Notes: generated by a model not told the origin, from the letters alone. A stretch of DNA of 64,000 bases from Pyrocephalus nanus (GCA_038380795.1 CM076260.1:6278033-6342032), one strand, 5' to 3'. Positions 1-14,276 are shown, counted from the stretch's first letter. Numbers and translations are program-made.

Positions 1-662
1 TTCCTTTCTGAAATTTCAAACAGCTTCCTTTGGGTTAGCTGGGCCCTGTTTAAAATGGATGGGTCCAGGCAATGGACTATTTTCCCATCATTTCTTCTGA
101 CAATAGACAATGAAAGAAACAATTTTCAGTGGTGCACTACCAAGGAGAAGTGATCATCACCCAAGAGGTTTGGGTGTGGAGAGCTCTGCAAAGCTGTATC
201 CTACATAACAGGGGGGCTTGAAAATGAATGGGAAAAGCAGAAACTTCTGGCTATACAGAAACCTTTGTACTTGGTACAATTCCACATGAAAGGCACTTTT
301 ACTGTGTAAATCTGGCCTTTTTTCTCTTTTGCAGACATGAATGAGATCATCACAGGTCCATCAACCAGACCTCTTTTTTTATTAAATCTAATTATTCTTT
401 GCTGTCCTTCCTTGCTCTAGAACAAGAGACACTCTGCTGTTGAAGAGAAGACAACATTGACACAAAGGTCCCCTGGCCAGATATCCACAGCACTTGTAAG
501 AGAAAACCCCATGATTATTGGAAGAAGAAAACTGTTTTGAAGAAAGGGATTTTTAGCCATGAGTGTGTTTTGTGTATTATGACATTTGTTAATTCCTTCT
601 TTAACACTTTTTAGACTGATCTCACAGTTCCTCTGGGAGACAGAGTGGGGCAAATGAGTATT
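1..662. other. Intergenic, nothing recognised
   Basis: A/T-rich sequence with only short open frames and no repeat family I can identify. Confidence 0.6.
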
Positions 663-668
663 TTAAGG

Positions 669-2184
669 TGAATGGGTCACTTAAAGAATCACCACCAGAG
701 GTATCAGCAAAAGCAGGTTTAATAAAACAGTGAAAGCATGACAAAGTTCATTGTCAAGGATCACTCTACTACTTACTGGATGGTTAAAGCCCATAGAGAA
801 AAAGCAAAATAAAGTCTAGAATTAATCAGTCTAAACCTGAAATTCACACAAAAATTATCTACATGGAGGCTGGCGGGGGTGTGGGTGGCAAAAGGATAAA
901 GATAGGAAAGGATAAGGACAAAAAGAAATAAGAAAAACTCTCCCGTTGAGTCACAAGGTTCAGAGCAGACCCCTTTGCAAAACTAAGTCCCAGACTTGAC
1001 CAGCAGTTTCGGCCTGAAGTTTTAACAGCACTTAAAACTTAGCAGCACTTAATTGATAGCTTAAGTTAAGCTATTTAACAGGAGATTCAAACAGAATTTA
1101 CTGCAAGCACAAGAGTAACTCACAGTAACTTACAAGTATTAAGAACTTCAGAATCTAGGACAGCAACATGCATAGCACATTTGCTATGGCACATTCACAC
1201 ACATACACACAGACACGAAGGATATACAAGGTATACCCGTGAAAATTTGCCCTTGGATTCAGGCAAGTACTCACATCAGATGTCTTTGCATCTTCTCAAA
1301 TTGGGTTGTTATTCAGGCAAGAAAATTAAGTTTTCAAGGCCTAAGGAGCATTTCTGAGATCATAGTGTGGCCCAAGGAGGAGTGGGGGAAGCACTGCCAT
1401 GCAGACATTTTGCCATTTCTTGTAATCCCAAAGTTAATCAATACCTACATGTTTCCTGCCAGAGGCTGGACTAAAGGACAAGAACATTTTGTTTGGCTAC
1501 TTAGCAGCAGGAAAAAAGCTATCCAGATAGTCAACCAGTCAAATGGTTGCCAACCATATGGTGAAGACATCTGTCAGGCCAAGGGCAGGAGACACTTGAC
1601 TTGAGTGATGGTATTAGGAAGGGATGGAGAGTACAGAAATGAACTGGGGGCACTATGGGGAGGCAAGGGGTAGGTCTGTTGGAAATGCAGGAGTGAATTA
1701 GGAAGAAAGGCATAGAGAGGACACAGAAGGACTACAGCAGGGTGTAGGGCAGGTGAAGTGTCCTGACTGCTGCTATGGTATTATAGGGAATATGGTGGGA
1801 CTCCAAGATCTTGCAGTAGAAGGTTTTGGATAGAAAGCTGGGGAAATATTTGTTTACTTCTATGGTTCATAAGACAGCTATTTCTTTTTACAGTTCTAGG
1901 CTAAGCAGGTGGGAGGTTGCTGAAGAGTCCCAAATGCTCCTGCTCCCTAAGGACTCTGGAGAGAGAAGCCCAGGCCAGGAACCAGGCTGTGGGACACAGC
2001 AATTAGCCTGGAGCCAAAGCAATGGGTAAAGGCATCCTGGCTCTATTGGAGAAGCATTTAAGCAGGCTTTTGTCAGTGTTATGGGGAGGAAAGAGGTAGT
2101 ACACCTGAATTTACGTCTTCTAACAGAGATTTCCTTGTTTCCTTATAGCCCTATGAAGTGAGGAAACTTTGCCCTCTAACAGCA
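669..2184 (-). mobile_element. Possible decayed ERV or LTR-like insertion
   Basis: On the minus strand the end of this block has a TTTTATTAAACCTGC polyadenylation-like segment and finishes ..CCATTCA, as LTR 3' ends often do. The block begins TGAATGGG and ends ..AACAGCA on the plus strand. The six bases TTAAGG stand on both sides (663-668 and 2185-2190), as a 6-bp target duplication would. No retroviral protein is readable inside, and 1.5 kb is long for a single LTR. I do not match it to a named family. The boundary match could be chance. Confidence 0.25.
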
Positions 2185-2190
2185 TTAAGG

Positions 2191-5100
2191 AAGGGTAAAG
2201 TTTGTTTTCTGGGTAAAGTGAAAGGAATTGGTACAATTGAGTTGCTTATCAGGGGATTGCTGACAAACACCATTCCCACCCCTCCCCATATGGGACCACC
2301 TGGTAGAATTTTTGCACTATTAAGTTCTTGTTGCAGTTGGATAAACTTCCTCCAAGCATCTTTGTTTTATGCCCGATTCATGATGTTCATCAGTCCATTA
2401 GCTGATTTTTACTCAAGATAGATTGGTCTTAAGGAACTGAATTTTACTGCAGATCAGAACCACCAGCAGATATCCCAAATGCACAGGTATAAGAGTGAGG
2501 TGCTGTGTCCAACAACAGTTTTGGCTGGAAAGGCCTTGTGCTTTTCAAGAGAGACAAAGCTAGGTGCCCATAGGGATGTCGATACTTAGTCACCATTTCA
2601 CCTGCAAATTTCTGTCAGTACCTCTCTTGAATACTCTGAAAGTCTTCATCAGCCATTGCCTAAGTCTATAGACAGCTCTGTCTGCTCAGTACTTATTTGG
2701 GTAAATCCATTTGGGTAAAACAGCTTTGCAGTTTTCTGAGTTCCCTTCCTGAGGAGCTCAGCCTGGATTAGGTCCAGATATCATCCACACAGACAGCCTG
2801 CCCCTGACCAAGTTAAAGATCTGGGGCTGCATTTCCCAGACTTGTTTTGTCCCAGTAATCTTTCGGATCTCACCTTTAGAAGTTAAAAAAAAAGCTTCTG
2901 GAATCATAGCCCAGTATAGACATGTCACCTGTAGAGAAAAATCTGTAAGGAAAACTCCCCCTGCATGTCCCAAAACTCCTCCAAGAGAGAAAGAGGAACA
3001 CAGGACAGTGCAATACCAAATTACCGGGTTAACGCATCCTGAAAATGCCATTTATGGATTAAAAAGGTTTGTTTGTTTATTAACCAGCACACCTGGCCCT
3101 TTTCTTAGTGCAACACAAAGGTGGTTCTTTCTGAATGGTTAGCACACAAATGGAGAAAAAATATCAACAGTGAACTGTGTACATGAAAATAAAGCCCAAT
3201 CTTAGATTGCCATGGACATTCAGCAAGCACAGCTGACATTGAACATGAGTTTGACCTTATCACTGGTCCCAGCTGAACAGAAAGGACAGAAATGTTTAGT
3301 TTGAGCTTCCTCTCACTCCACTTTTGTGCCAACATAACTTCACTAGCATCAGTGGAAATCCTCTGTTGACAGGGGTGGGTGGAGAGCACTACTAGACCTG
3401 TGGACTGGCAGGTGGGGCCTGTCCTCTGGGACTTTTCCTCCTCAAATCCCAGATCACTGAACATGCTGATCCTTACAGAAGGGCTGATGCCTCACAGACT
3501 CTTTTCTGGTCAAATCTGACCAAGGGGCTGGAGAATGGAGAATGAAAACAGACAAGATTAGAGGTGGCTGAAAGTTGGACTTTTCCTCCAGCTGAAATTC
3601 ATCACACACTGCAAAACATTTATCCTGCTCTGGGACCTTAAATGAGAAACTCTAATGGGGTCTCTAAGAGAAGGAAATATAGGAAAAATATTTTGAAACC
3701 AAAAAAACCACCACCTTCATTTTAATCCTCTAATAAGTGATACTGGGATTGAAACATGGGTTTATCCAAGGTTGTTGATGGTTTCTCTCATCTTTTTTAG
3801 CTGGTTTCTAGCACATGTAACCCTGCCAGTGTTCCATCCATAGTATTTGTGGAGCCAGGCACACTTCCACAAGACTTCACTTGTGACAAAATGACATTTC
3901 TCAGTTAAAAAAAAGTCCATGAAGATGAAACACAAGCTTCCAGCACTGGCTTTTCTCCTTGTTCCCATCTGCACACAAGGCTGATCCAGAGCAAACCCTC
4001 TACCTTTGCCTGGGTCAATTGTACATTTCCTGCATTTATTGTTTGCCGGCTATCCTTCCTGTTACGAAAGGGAAGCTGGCAAGATAAATTTACTGTGGCT
4101 AGTCTGCACTTGAAAGCACTGTCCCAGTCCTAACCCCATCGAGGAATGCAGAAGGACATGTGCTGTCCCCTGACACACCTCAGAGGGGTCTCACAGGGGG
4201 TGCCGCTGGCAGCAGGTGAAAGAGAAACAGTGCAGGAGGACTTTGTTGGGTGGAGGTGACACATCCCCTGCTCTCTCCTTTCCCCAGAGCCCTTGCACAG
4301 CCAGCATCCTCATGGTCCCAGCACCAAGGGGCAGGGGACAGTACGATGCTGCTGACGCACACAAGGGAGTCTGGGGGTGCACAGGCATGACTTTGGGAGC
4401 TGTGTGGGCAAGTGACTCGAGCACAGACTTCATTAAATGCTTCACTCTGGCCCTGCTGATTTTGCAGAGTTGTGTTCCCAGGGTAGATGAGCTGTGGGTG
4501 CTGTGGGAACTCTCTCTCCTGTGTGTTGCAGGATGTGTCCGAAAGGAAAAACATCATTTCTGCTCCCACCAGCCAGCACAGACAGAGGCCCTCACTGTTT
4601 GCAGGTTTTAGTCCTGCCAAGGACTTCAGGACTCTACCACACCCATCTTACCCATTTAATCCCATCCAACTGCAAGGGGCTGTGGGGCAACACCAATCTG
4701 TGTACACATGGAAATGATGTCCATTCCTATGGCCAAATATCAAGGTCAGGTGGGACAGTCACCAGTCCCTGCTGTTTTCTGGGGAGAGCAGCTTTTGCTT
4801 TCTCTTTCTGTTCCAGGCTTTACAGTTGCTCAGATGCTCCTGTGGAGCACAGCTCAGCTCTCACATTGCCTCTGCTTAGAAACACACATTGATACAGCTC
4901 AAACCACGGCAAACCTGACCAGCCTGAACTGCGTGCTCCTGGGGGATGGGTTGCAGGTTGTCCGGTTCGCACTGCAAAGATGATCGTAGGATGCCTCTGA
5001 GAGGCCTCGGATGAGCAAACTCTGTTTGTCTTGTCCTGAGTAAACAGGTGACATTCCCTGATAAGCAGACAGGATAGAAGCAGGAAGGAAAACCTGGGGT

Positions 5101-8100
5101 ATGGGTATCCAGCAGCATTGCTCGGCTGAGAAAGAAAAGAAACCTTGCCTTTTTATGTGGTAGGGAGAGAGAGGGGAGCCTTTCATCCCGCCTGCTCTTT
5201 TTAAAGGCAAATGGTTCCGAGAATGCAATATTTACTTAGCATTAAATACATTCTTTGCCAAACACTGGAAAAGATAGGTCTAGCTTTCACTGCAGTTGTG
5301 AAGCAAGAGCCTGCCTGATCACTTTTATGTTAGAATTACTACAGAAACCCTGAGAGTTTCGTTCCAGGCTCAAAATCTGCTGGGCAACTCCAGCCAGCCT
5401 TCGGAAACCTTTTTAATTGAGGAAACTAAGACACGGAGCACTAAGTCCTCAGCAATATTCCATGTCTTTGGAACATGTTCCAAATAGCACAATCATAAGT
5501 TGATCCTTCCCAGACCCCTTTCCCAATTTTAAGAAGAACTTTTAGCTGGCAAAAGCCCCAGCAGGACTGCATGGCATGCTCCAGTCAAGCTGCCCTAGAA
5601 TCTTGCCCCTGCTGTAAGCAGGTCTGACTGCTCTCGCTGCTTGCATCCTCCCCTTTCTTGGCACTCCTTGGATGCCCTGCTGGGGCAGTAGGTTCAGCCC
5701 ACCAAGCTGGCAGGAAACCTTACAGATGTTTCCTGAGCTGGTTTGCAGCCAGTGTGGTGGGATGAAGAAAAGTGGCAAATGGAGGAACTGGTTGAGTGCT
5801 GGAGATGCCACAGGGCAGGGACGAGAAGGGGACACAGTTAAGGCCATGAGGATAAGAGATAATCAGCTCCATTCAAGCCCTCATGTGTCACATAGAGGAG
5901 AGGAAATAAAGTCAAATGAACTCACCCACATGAATTTTCCTGTTTGAGTGGTTTCAGCAAGAAAATTCCTATCCTTACCGTTAAATATGATATTTAGAGA
6001 GGAATTTTGCCCGGTCCTGCCAAGAGTCCTTGTTTTATTTAGACAAGCAAGAGGTTCACATAGATATTTCTCATGGGACCTCAGGAACAACTCCAAAGAC
6101 TTTTGTTAGATGTGAAGGACAAATCCTTTTAAATCAGTTCATTCCTGCTTTTCAGAGCTATTTAATTCCATTTTGCTCCCTGAGCAAATGAAAAAGCACT
6201 CTGTGCTGTCAACCCAAGGGACTGCTTTGTACTGCAAATGAGTTTTCCTTCAAGAAGGACCCTCTAACTCCCTGTGCACATGTGAAACATTAAGGGAATT
6301 AATGAACATCTCGTTTGCACTGGTCTCTGAGTGATGCCTGCTCCCTGCTACCCAGGGCTGCTCCATTTGCCCTGTGCTTTCTGCAACAATCAAGCAGCAG
6401 CTCTGGCTGTGCCTCCAGGTCTCACCCTACTCCACAGATGTAGCTCCTGGGAAGCTGCATGTGGTTCAGTGCAGCTTTTCTGTTCACAACACGAGCAGGA
6501 ACCGGAGCTTGCCTGGTGCTGCACCTTTGGGCACAGAGGGACCCTGGGGACAGACAAGGTCCCCGTGGGAGTCGCGTGAGCTGATTCGTGTTTATGCAGC
6601 AGCACAGCTGTGCATGGGCTCTTGTGTTCAGGGAGCAAAGTTCTCATTAATTTTATTAGTGCAGCAGCCCTTGGCATGCCAGAGCTAAAATTCCCTGAGC
6701 GCTCAAAGGGAGGGCAAGTTTCCCGGGCTTTAGGGCAGCCAGCAGTTAATAGGATTTAATAGGTACCCACCAGAGGTGGGCTCAGATGGGGAGGGATCAC
6801 TAGGAAACCACCCATCTTGAGTCATCCCAGCCAAAAACCTGGGAGAAGGAAACCAAACTGGGCACTGCTCCTCCGGTACGCTGGCAAAGGATAAATCAGT
6901 TGATTTAACAAACAGTAGGTTTTCAAAGGAAGAAAAGGAAAATGTTAACAGGAAGATAAGGAGTAACACAGGATACCTAATCACTTCTGCAAAGCTTGAT
7001 CATAACTGGTAACTGTCCTTATCTCAGTGTCCCCAGGGAGGCAACTGCGAGATCAAAAGCTCTGGAAGTGAGAAGGTGGGTTTCCAGTGCCATGAACTGC
7101 TCAGGTCTCTGGGGACTCACACTGAGGCAGAGTGCAGGGGCTGGAAGGCATAAACAAGCTGCAGCAGAGAGAAGGACAAATCCAGCACAAGCAAAATCTG
7201 TGGAGTCTCCTCCCAGAGAGGGGTGTGTGGGGAAGGCAACCCCTGCGAGCAGTTACAGATCAGTTCTCCATCAGTAAGGGGCAGTTCTGCCTCATCTGCT
7301 GCCCACCCTGACTCCCCAGCTAGCAGATGGAGATGGGCTTGGTCCAGTGTGTTTGTTCCAGTCTGCTTAAAACAATCATTGGTATTTATGGCTAATGCAG
7401 AGCCAAAAATATGTCCAACACCCAGTCAGCTGGCTTTTCTCTGAGCTACACAAATCAAATCAGCTCTTAATTGAATTTCCCTCTGTTGAGGCAAACTGGA
7501 GCTCGAGCACTGGGATTTCCTTGGATTGTTCCCTCCGGTGAAGCTTTCATCCAGTTTCACTCATGTGCCTGGCACTTCTTAATGACTTCACACAGAGCTG
7601 TATGCAAATTGGCTTAATGAGGTGGGAATGCTCTCAGCTGGGCAAGGGGAGGGTGGAACACCAGGCCAATTAGTGTGGTATGCTCAGGTGCCAACACCAA
7701 TGTCAAAGGTAGCTCACTGGTCACCCAGTGCCAGCAGCTATAGCAGATGTGAGGCTTGCTGGATTAGACTGATCTCTCCACAGTCCCACCATGTTTAGTC
7801 ACTCCCTGCAATATCATCTAAATTGCCCTGTGAATAAAATTCAGGGCAGAGAGCCCCATGAACCATGGGAAGCTTCTGCTCCAGCAGGCTCTCTGTGTTC
7901 CATGTGGGTGCTGTGCTCCTGCATCAGTGGATGATGGGGAGCACCCAAACTCTCCTTTCTCCCTTACTAAAGTGGCTGGTGCAGGTTCGCTGCAGGCCCA
8001 GGGATGGTGGCCAGGTCCAGGTCCAGAGTCCAGGTGCTCAGGAAATGCTGAGGTGATGAGGCAGGCCAAAGTCAGCCTGTGGGTCAGGGTGAGGGTAACC

Positions 8101-8136
8101 AGGCTTAGACCCAGCCTGGTGGTCACCAGACAAGTC
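2191..8136. other. Intergenic, no gene recognised
   Basis: Open frames are short (none above about 150 codons), overlap on both strands and match no family I know. The part at 2191-3060 might belong to the ERV-like block to its left, but no retroviral motif is legible. No recognisable CR1 copy occurs in this stretch. Confidence 0.55.
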
Positions 8137-8180
8137 CATAGAATCATAGAATCATTAAGGTTGGAAAAGACCTCTTTTCA
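8137..8180 (-). mobile_element. CR1 LINE, short 3'-terminal fragment
   Basis: CCATAGAATCATAGAATCAT followed by AAGGTTGGAAAAGACCTC is the reverse complement of the avian CR1 3' end. Only about 45 bp remain. Confidence 0.7.
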
Positions 8181-9537
8181 CATATTTTCACAGTACGTGA
8201 TCATTCACCACATACTCTCCCCCCTAAGTCACTCCAAGCCCCACAGGAACCTCGTGCTCTTCCTCCCTTCTCTGGGAGGTGACAAAAAGGACAAATATTT
8301 TCCTTTCTGCAGTTTCAAAGGACCATTTCCATCCACCGGGACTGCCTTGGCTGTTCCCCATCCCGGGGCCAGCCTGCCACCTCGTGTTCAAAGGAGAGGA
8401 TTTTCAGTGGTTTTGCTCAGGGCATTGAAAATGCCTCAGGCATTACATAATTGGTTTGTATTTAGGACTCCTAAAGCCGTGAAGAAATGAAGAAAACCTT
8501 GAGGAGCTCAGGTCTGTGGGGGAGGCAGGGGTGCAACAGAAATCACCCCCTTGTTCCCAGTCCTGGCTTTGGTGGCACAGCTGATTTTAGGGATGTTATT
8601 GCCTGGTGTTTCAGTACCCAACCAAGGGTGAGCACCTCCTGGATCCCCAGCAGCTGTTTTAGACTGTCCCTGCTACAGTTGAGGATTTGAGTCCATTCTT
8701 GTTGTGGTATCCCCTGCAACTGGATGTGACCTTTCTTGCCCTTGAGCCTGGCCCATGATTTGCAGCACCCATACCAAAAAGCCCATGGAAGCTCCACTGC
8801 TTTGCTTTGCTGAAGATCTTAAACATCATCAAGGTGCTCATGGGCATCAGAGACAGAGCTATGGGCTCCAGAGTCCACTTGTGGGACATCAATATCCACT
8901 GAGTGATGGTTGGAGGCCAGGCCATATGTTCAGGGTACCTCACACAGCCCTAAATACCTGTGTGAGCCAAGGACTCCAGGTCCTTACATACTTCAGGGTC
9001 TTTGCCTCAAACTGGAGCCTGATCGCCTTACACTTGTCTCCTTTTCCTGCACTCTTAACAAGCATTAAGTACTCATTAGAAAGGATAGATGTTTATGGGG
9101 TGTAAGATTTTTTCCAGATTATTTTTTCGTTTTCCTTAATACTCCTAAGAGTGTGACAAATTCTTCTCATAAATCCTATTAGCGGTTAATGAACCCAGAG
9201 GGACGTGTGCCATTGCCTTGTTGAGCTCTGCTGTAGTTTTCTACTGATGTTCTCTTTTATTTCTCCCGTCTTTCATAGTTTCTTTCATACTTTTCTTCAA
9301 TACCATCCTTTCTACCCTTTGTATGCCATTTTGCTCCTGCCCCTGTTCGTGCTTCAAGCAGTGTGATGTGCCACATATAACCTATTAATGGGACAAGCAA
9401 ACAGCACACAAGTGATGTGCAGAGGCTATGCAGGATGGCAGGTGTAAAATATTATCCAAAAAAATCTTATTTGCCCAACTCTATTGACCTTCGCAGCTCA
9501 CAGATGAGTGGTGATAGCAGCTGGAGTAGCTGTTACC
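8181..9537. other. Intergenic, nothing recognised
   Basis: Mixed-composition sequence with short overlapping open frames only. No repeat or regulatory signal stands out. Confidence 0.5.
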
Positions 9538-9618
9538 TGTCCATGGCAGGGGAGTTGGAACTAGATGATTTTTAAGGTCCTTTCCAACCCATAAAATTCT
9601 ATAATTCTACAATTCTAG
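9538..9618 (+). mobile_element. CR1 LINE, 3'-terminal fragment
   Basis: Reads GTTGGAACTAGATGATTTTT, then the TCC-rich segment and ATTCTATAATTCTACAATTC, the usual CR1 3' terminus in sense orientation. It is severely 5'-truncated. Confidence 0.85.
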
Positions 9619-12514
9619 GAAGTCAGCTGCCTTCATTCAGTTTTCACAGTGGACATGCAGAAACTGAGCTGGAAAATGGTGATAGGTCAGAGACAGCTTA
9701 GAAATGGGGGAAAATATCATTTAATTATACTGGTTTGGGATTTCAGTTCTTACACAGACCTGACTCCTCTCCTCTGTGCACAGGCAAAGAGCTGCCCAGC
9801 TGAGAAGGGCTGGGTACCTGCACGCTTACAGGTGTCACTCAGAGATTCCTCTGTGGCTCCCCAGTGGTGATGACTCGACCAGACACCATACAGTGCTCAA
9901 TGAGACCACGGCAAAAGTCAGTTTCTGGGACTAAGTGGAAGCACCAGCTGCTTCCTGAAATGCGTTGGACATCACATGGCATGTCCGTGTCGCTGGCGTA
10001 ACCCACAGGGGTCAGGGCGAGATGGTGCAACTCTGCCTCGTGAGCGACCACAGGCTGAGCGAGGCAAAGTTGTGCTGCCGTTTGTGAAGTGACCTTCCCC
10101 TTCCTTCTCATGTGGCTGGGCCAGCTGGGAGTCAGACTGCAGGATCAGCTCTCCATGAGTGCTGAGATGAACCAAAGGGAAGCTCCGTGGTGATGATTTG
10201 TCCCCATTAGTGGCGGGCGGCACACGCGGTCTGGCAGAGCGGCACCCATTGAATTCTGCCCGGGTATTGAAGAGCCTCTTGGCAGCTCAGCTGCAGGATG
10301 ACTTATGGGTTTGTTTACTCGCTGGGGCTCCGACTCATGTTCAGTGTAGGCCAAGCTGAGTCAAATTTGCACATTTTGCTAATATGGCATGTGCACATCA
10401 GGCATGAGGAAACACGCTGAAGCTGCAGGGACTCAGCCGTGTGTGTGCACTCCTTGGTTTCCTTGTTCCTGCATACCAGTGCTGGTCAAGGCAGGAGGTA
10501 AGGCCACAGCAGATCCTATTGTTGGCTCCACCTTTGGCTGCTGACCTGCTTATCCAAGTGCAAAATGATGTGTAAGATAATTAAATCATCTTCCAAAGAA
10601 GGTCTGAAATCCTTGCTTTTCCAGTAAACAACCAGGTAACTGTTTACTGGAACAATGTGAACCCCGGCCAAGAAATTGTGCAGAGTTCTAGAAACACTGA
10701 AAATGACCCCATGTGTCCTCATAGCAGCAGGCCCTCTAATAAGATGAAGAACAAGTACATGGCAAATTTCCAATGACTTCAACATGCATAAAAAATCTGG
10801 TTGTGCCTGGTCATGGCTTTGTGATCTTCCAGTGGAATTGCTATTTGGTACTGACTTGCTCTTGCATCTTTATTGCTTATTTAAAATGTGCCTCCGCTTG
10901 GACTGGAGTTTTGTAATAGTGGCACTTTAGGCTCCCACATCTATTGCCTCGGAAAACATCACATTAAAACCTGCTCAGCTGTACAAATCCCAGCCCCGCA
11001 GACAGAATACAAAACATCTCTGGCGCCTTCCTGGGCTCCCTGTAAAGCACTGAGAAATCTGCTGGGGTGATCACACCCCTGTGACTGTGCCCTCTCACCA
11101 CACGCTATGAAAGTGCCCTCCAGGCTTCTGCTTCGATGTGACAACCTCAGCACACAGCAGATGGATTGCAACACTGAAATACATCTACCTCCACTCCTCC
11201 ACCAGAGTGTGTTTATCTCTGCTGTAGAGATAAACAGTTTTAAATTATTAAGTAATTTACTGCATTCAAGAGCTGGGAACAGTGCTGCTGGCATTAGCAA
11301 GTGCTGGGATGCACAGGTAGTGCAAAAGTTAAACTGATGTTGTCCTGCTCCTGATGTTTTCTAGTGGTACCCAGAACTGTTTTTGTCCCAGCTTTGTGTC
11401 CCTCTACTGCACAGTGACACATCCCTCTCTTTCTCCAAAACCTAACTTGGTTCATGGACACTGTATAACAGCCTTGAAAAAAGGGGGAAATCTCATCTCT
11501 CAGCCTTCATCCACAATCAGTGCCATGCTTAGGGAGCCAACCTGCTGAAATTGCCCTCACACCCCATAAAACAGGGATCAGGACAGAACAACCTCAATAG
11601 CGCACAGTAGGATATGGTCTTGCTTTTTTATTGAGAACAATGATATTTTTTTTCTCCTTTTCTTTCAGTTTACCTTGTAGAAGGCTTTTCCCCAAGTTCA
11701 GGCCTATCCAAGCATGGGAAGAGTCTCTCTTGGAAGTCTCCTCAAGTCCTGTATGAAGACCCAGAGTGTTGAACTCACAGCTGTGGGTTCAGGTGCTGAG
11801 GGACCAAGAAACATCAAAGCCTGTTGAGCCCTGAGGAGTCATGGTGGCTGGTGTTGGCCCTGGACAGTGATAAGATATTGGCCCAGAGCAGCCTGTGGAT
11901 GATTGAGTGACCTCTGGACCCTGCACTGGCAGCAGACCACAGTCTTGACAAACTCAGGAATGGGAAGTCAAATTAGTCCCATGGAGAAGTTAATAGCCAA
12001 CCCAACTCTGTTCTGTAGGGCTGGACAGGTGGCACTGTATAAACCTTTGTGAATTCTCTGGGTCAAGGACCAAAAATGTGGAAAATCCCATCTAGGTTTC
12101 GCTCATGATCCCTCTCCTCTCTGGACTTTGTTTTTTACACGATCTCTGTTTTTCTTCTTGGAAAAGGCTTGTGTTGTTCCTTTCAGTAGCCCTGCAGGAT
12201 GGAGCTGACTCTACGTGTGTTGAATGTTGGGGAGGTGGAGGTGGGCACCTTGTCGAGATTGGGAATTAAGCTGGGCAGGATAAGAGGGTGCTGCTTCTTG
12301 ATTTTGCACATCTTCTCTCCCTGCCATGGGTAGTGTTGTAGAACTGTGACATACTGGAGGAATATAGGAGCTTTTTGAGTTCTTGAGGTGTGCAGATCAC
12401 AGATGGGCAACCCCTTCTTACAGGTGAATGGACAGAGCTGTAAGAAACAACAAACAAATGCTTCTGAGGATGTGGAAAACTGATAATCCTTGGTGCCCCT
12501 GTGCTTTGTGTTGC
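9619..12514. other. Intergenic, nothing recognised
   Basis: No recognisable repeat or coding similarity. The part around 9980-10240 has more CpG than its neighbours but no supporting ORF. Confidence 0.5.
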
Positions 12515-12805
12515 AGAATCATAGAATTGTTTAGGTTGAAAGGGATCTTTAAAGGTCATCTAGTCCAATCCCCCTGCAATGAGCAGGGACACCTTCCACT
12601 AGAACAGTTTGCTCAGAGCCGTGTCCAAGCTGGCCTTGAACACCTCCAGGGATGGGGCATCCACAACTTCTCTGGGCAACCTGTGCCAGTGTTTTACCAC
12701 CCTCATTAGAAAAACCACTTCTTATACCTACTTTAAATCGATCCTCCTTCGGTTTAAAACCATCAGTTTAAAACACCCACCTAAAAAGTTTGTCTTCCAA
12801 TTGTG
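12515..12805 (-). mobile_element. CR1 LINE fragment, 3' end
   Basis: Starts AGAATCATAGAATTG, then reads through the diagnostic GGTCATCTAGTCCAATCCCC, CAGGGACACCTTCCACTAGA and CAACCTGTGCCAGTGTTTTA segments in reverse orientation. It is degraded after about 12720 but still traceable to the AAAAAGTTTGTCTTCC segment. Confidence 0.88.
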
Positions 12806-13829
12806 TTCTAGAAAAAAAGATCCAGGTCCAAAACAATTTTTAGGAGCATCATTCCCCTAGAGGCTCCCAACCTGTGCCAGCACCCATGGGTGTTTCTGAC
12901 ACCGGCAGGAGTTAGGTGCTAGCTATTGTTCACACATCTGGATTCCAGCTGTTTTTTTTGGCAGGCGTGCAAGGACCTGGGCTGGCTGGAAGAGAGCAAA
13001 CATAAAAACAGGGAGTCCTGCATGGGAACAGAGTTGGGAGGGGATGTTCTATGTCTCTGCCTCCAGCTCACTGAATCACATCACCCACGCCCGGACAACA
13101 GCGTTCATCGGGCACATCTTGGCATTGTGCCTCCATGCACAGCCCTGTCTGTGTTCTCCCAAGGCCCTCGAGGCTGAGCTGTGTGTAGCTTGACAGAGAA
13201 TATACAAGAGGCTGACAAGAAAAATCCATAAGAACAGGAGGACCTCATAGGCTATCAGAATCTCCAGAGGACTGGGATGAAGTCATGGCAGAAAGACATA
13301 GGGAAATAAAATCAGACAGATATGTAAATGCTGCTAGACCAAGTCCAGTGCAAAACAAACCTGAGCTCATGTTTTCAGTGTCACCCTTTTCCCTCCAGTA
13401 TCTTGCATCAAGGAAAAAATTACTATTTTTCACCCGTGGTTCTATTTGCAAGTAAACAAACGGAGCTGTGTCTGATGAGGACAAATTACAGAGATTTCAA
13501 AAAAGATTTCCAAACATTTAATTTTGAAGATTTAGAAATGTCATGTTCATTTTAGCCTCTCTGTAATCCTTTGTAATGCACGACCTGTGGCAAAGATGAG
13601 GAAAGGGAAAAAAGGAATAAAATACTTGCAGAATGAACCAGATCAGCAGGTCTCATCTGAAACTGTCAAGGCAGAATGATTCAACCTTATCTGGACATTT
13701 TTTCAGTGCTATTGCAGCAGGAATGGGGAAGCCAAGGCTCAGCACAGTGCCTCTGGGGGCCCAATGAGGCTTTCAGTACCAGAATTGTCCTTGTCCACCT
13801 CCTGGTCGGGGTTCCTCAGCACAAGAAAC
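12806..13829. other. Intergenic, nothing recognised
   Basis: No repeat or ORF of interest. Short A-rich patches lie near 13590-13620. Confidence 0.5.
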
Positions 13830-14276
13830 ATGTGGACCTGTTGTATTGGGTCCAAGGAAGATCACGAAGATGCTCAAAGTGCTGGAGCACCTCTGCTATG
13901 CAGACAGGCTGAGAGAGCTGGGGTTGCTCAGCCTGGATAAAAGAAGGCTCCAGAGACACCTTTCAGCACCTTTCCATACCCAAAGGGGGCTTATAAAAAA
14001 TAAGGAGAGTGACTCACTCTAGGACAAGAGGGAATGGTTTTAAACTAAATGATTAACTAATTTAGATTAATTATTAGGAAGAGATTCTTTACTGTGATGG
14101 GGGTGAGGCCCAGGGAAGCTGTGGCTGCCCCATCCCTGAAAGTGTCCAAGGCCAGGTTGGACGGGGCTTTAAACAGCCTGGTCCATTGGAAGGGGTCCCT
14201 GCCCATGGCACGGGGTCAGAATGAGATGAGCTTCAAATTGCCTTCCAACTCAAACCAGTCCTTGATTCTATGATTG
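13830..14276 (+). mobile_element. CR1 LINE fragment, 3' end
   Basis: Sense-orientation copy with GCAGACAGGCTGAGAGAGCT, GGGTTGCTCAGCCTGGA, GAAGCTGTGGCTGCCCCATC and the terminal TTGATTCTATGATTG. About 450 bp remain, the 5' part being lost as is usual for CR1. Confidence 0.88.

Noticed and set aside
2758..3051. Minus-strand frame that at first looked retroviral
   Set aside because: No conserved retroviral motif could be pointed to, and there is no linked gag or pol sequence.
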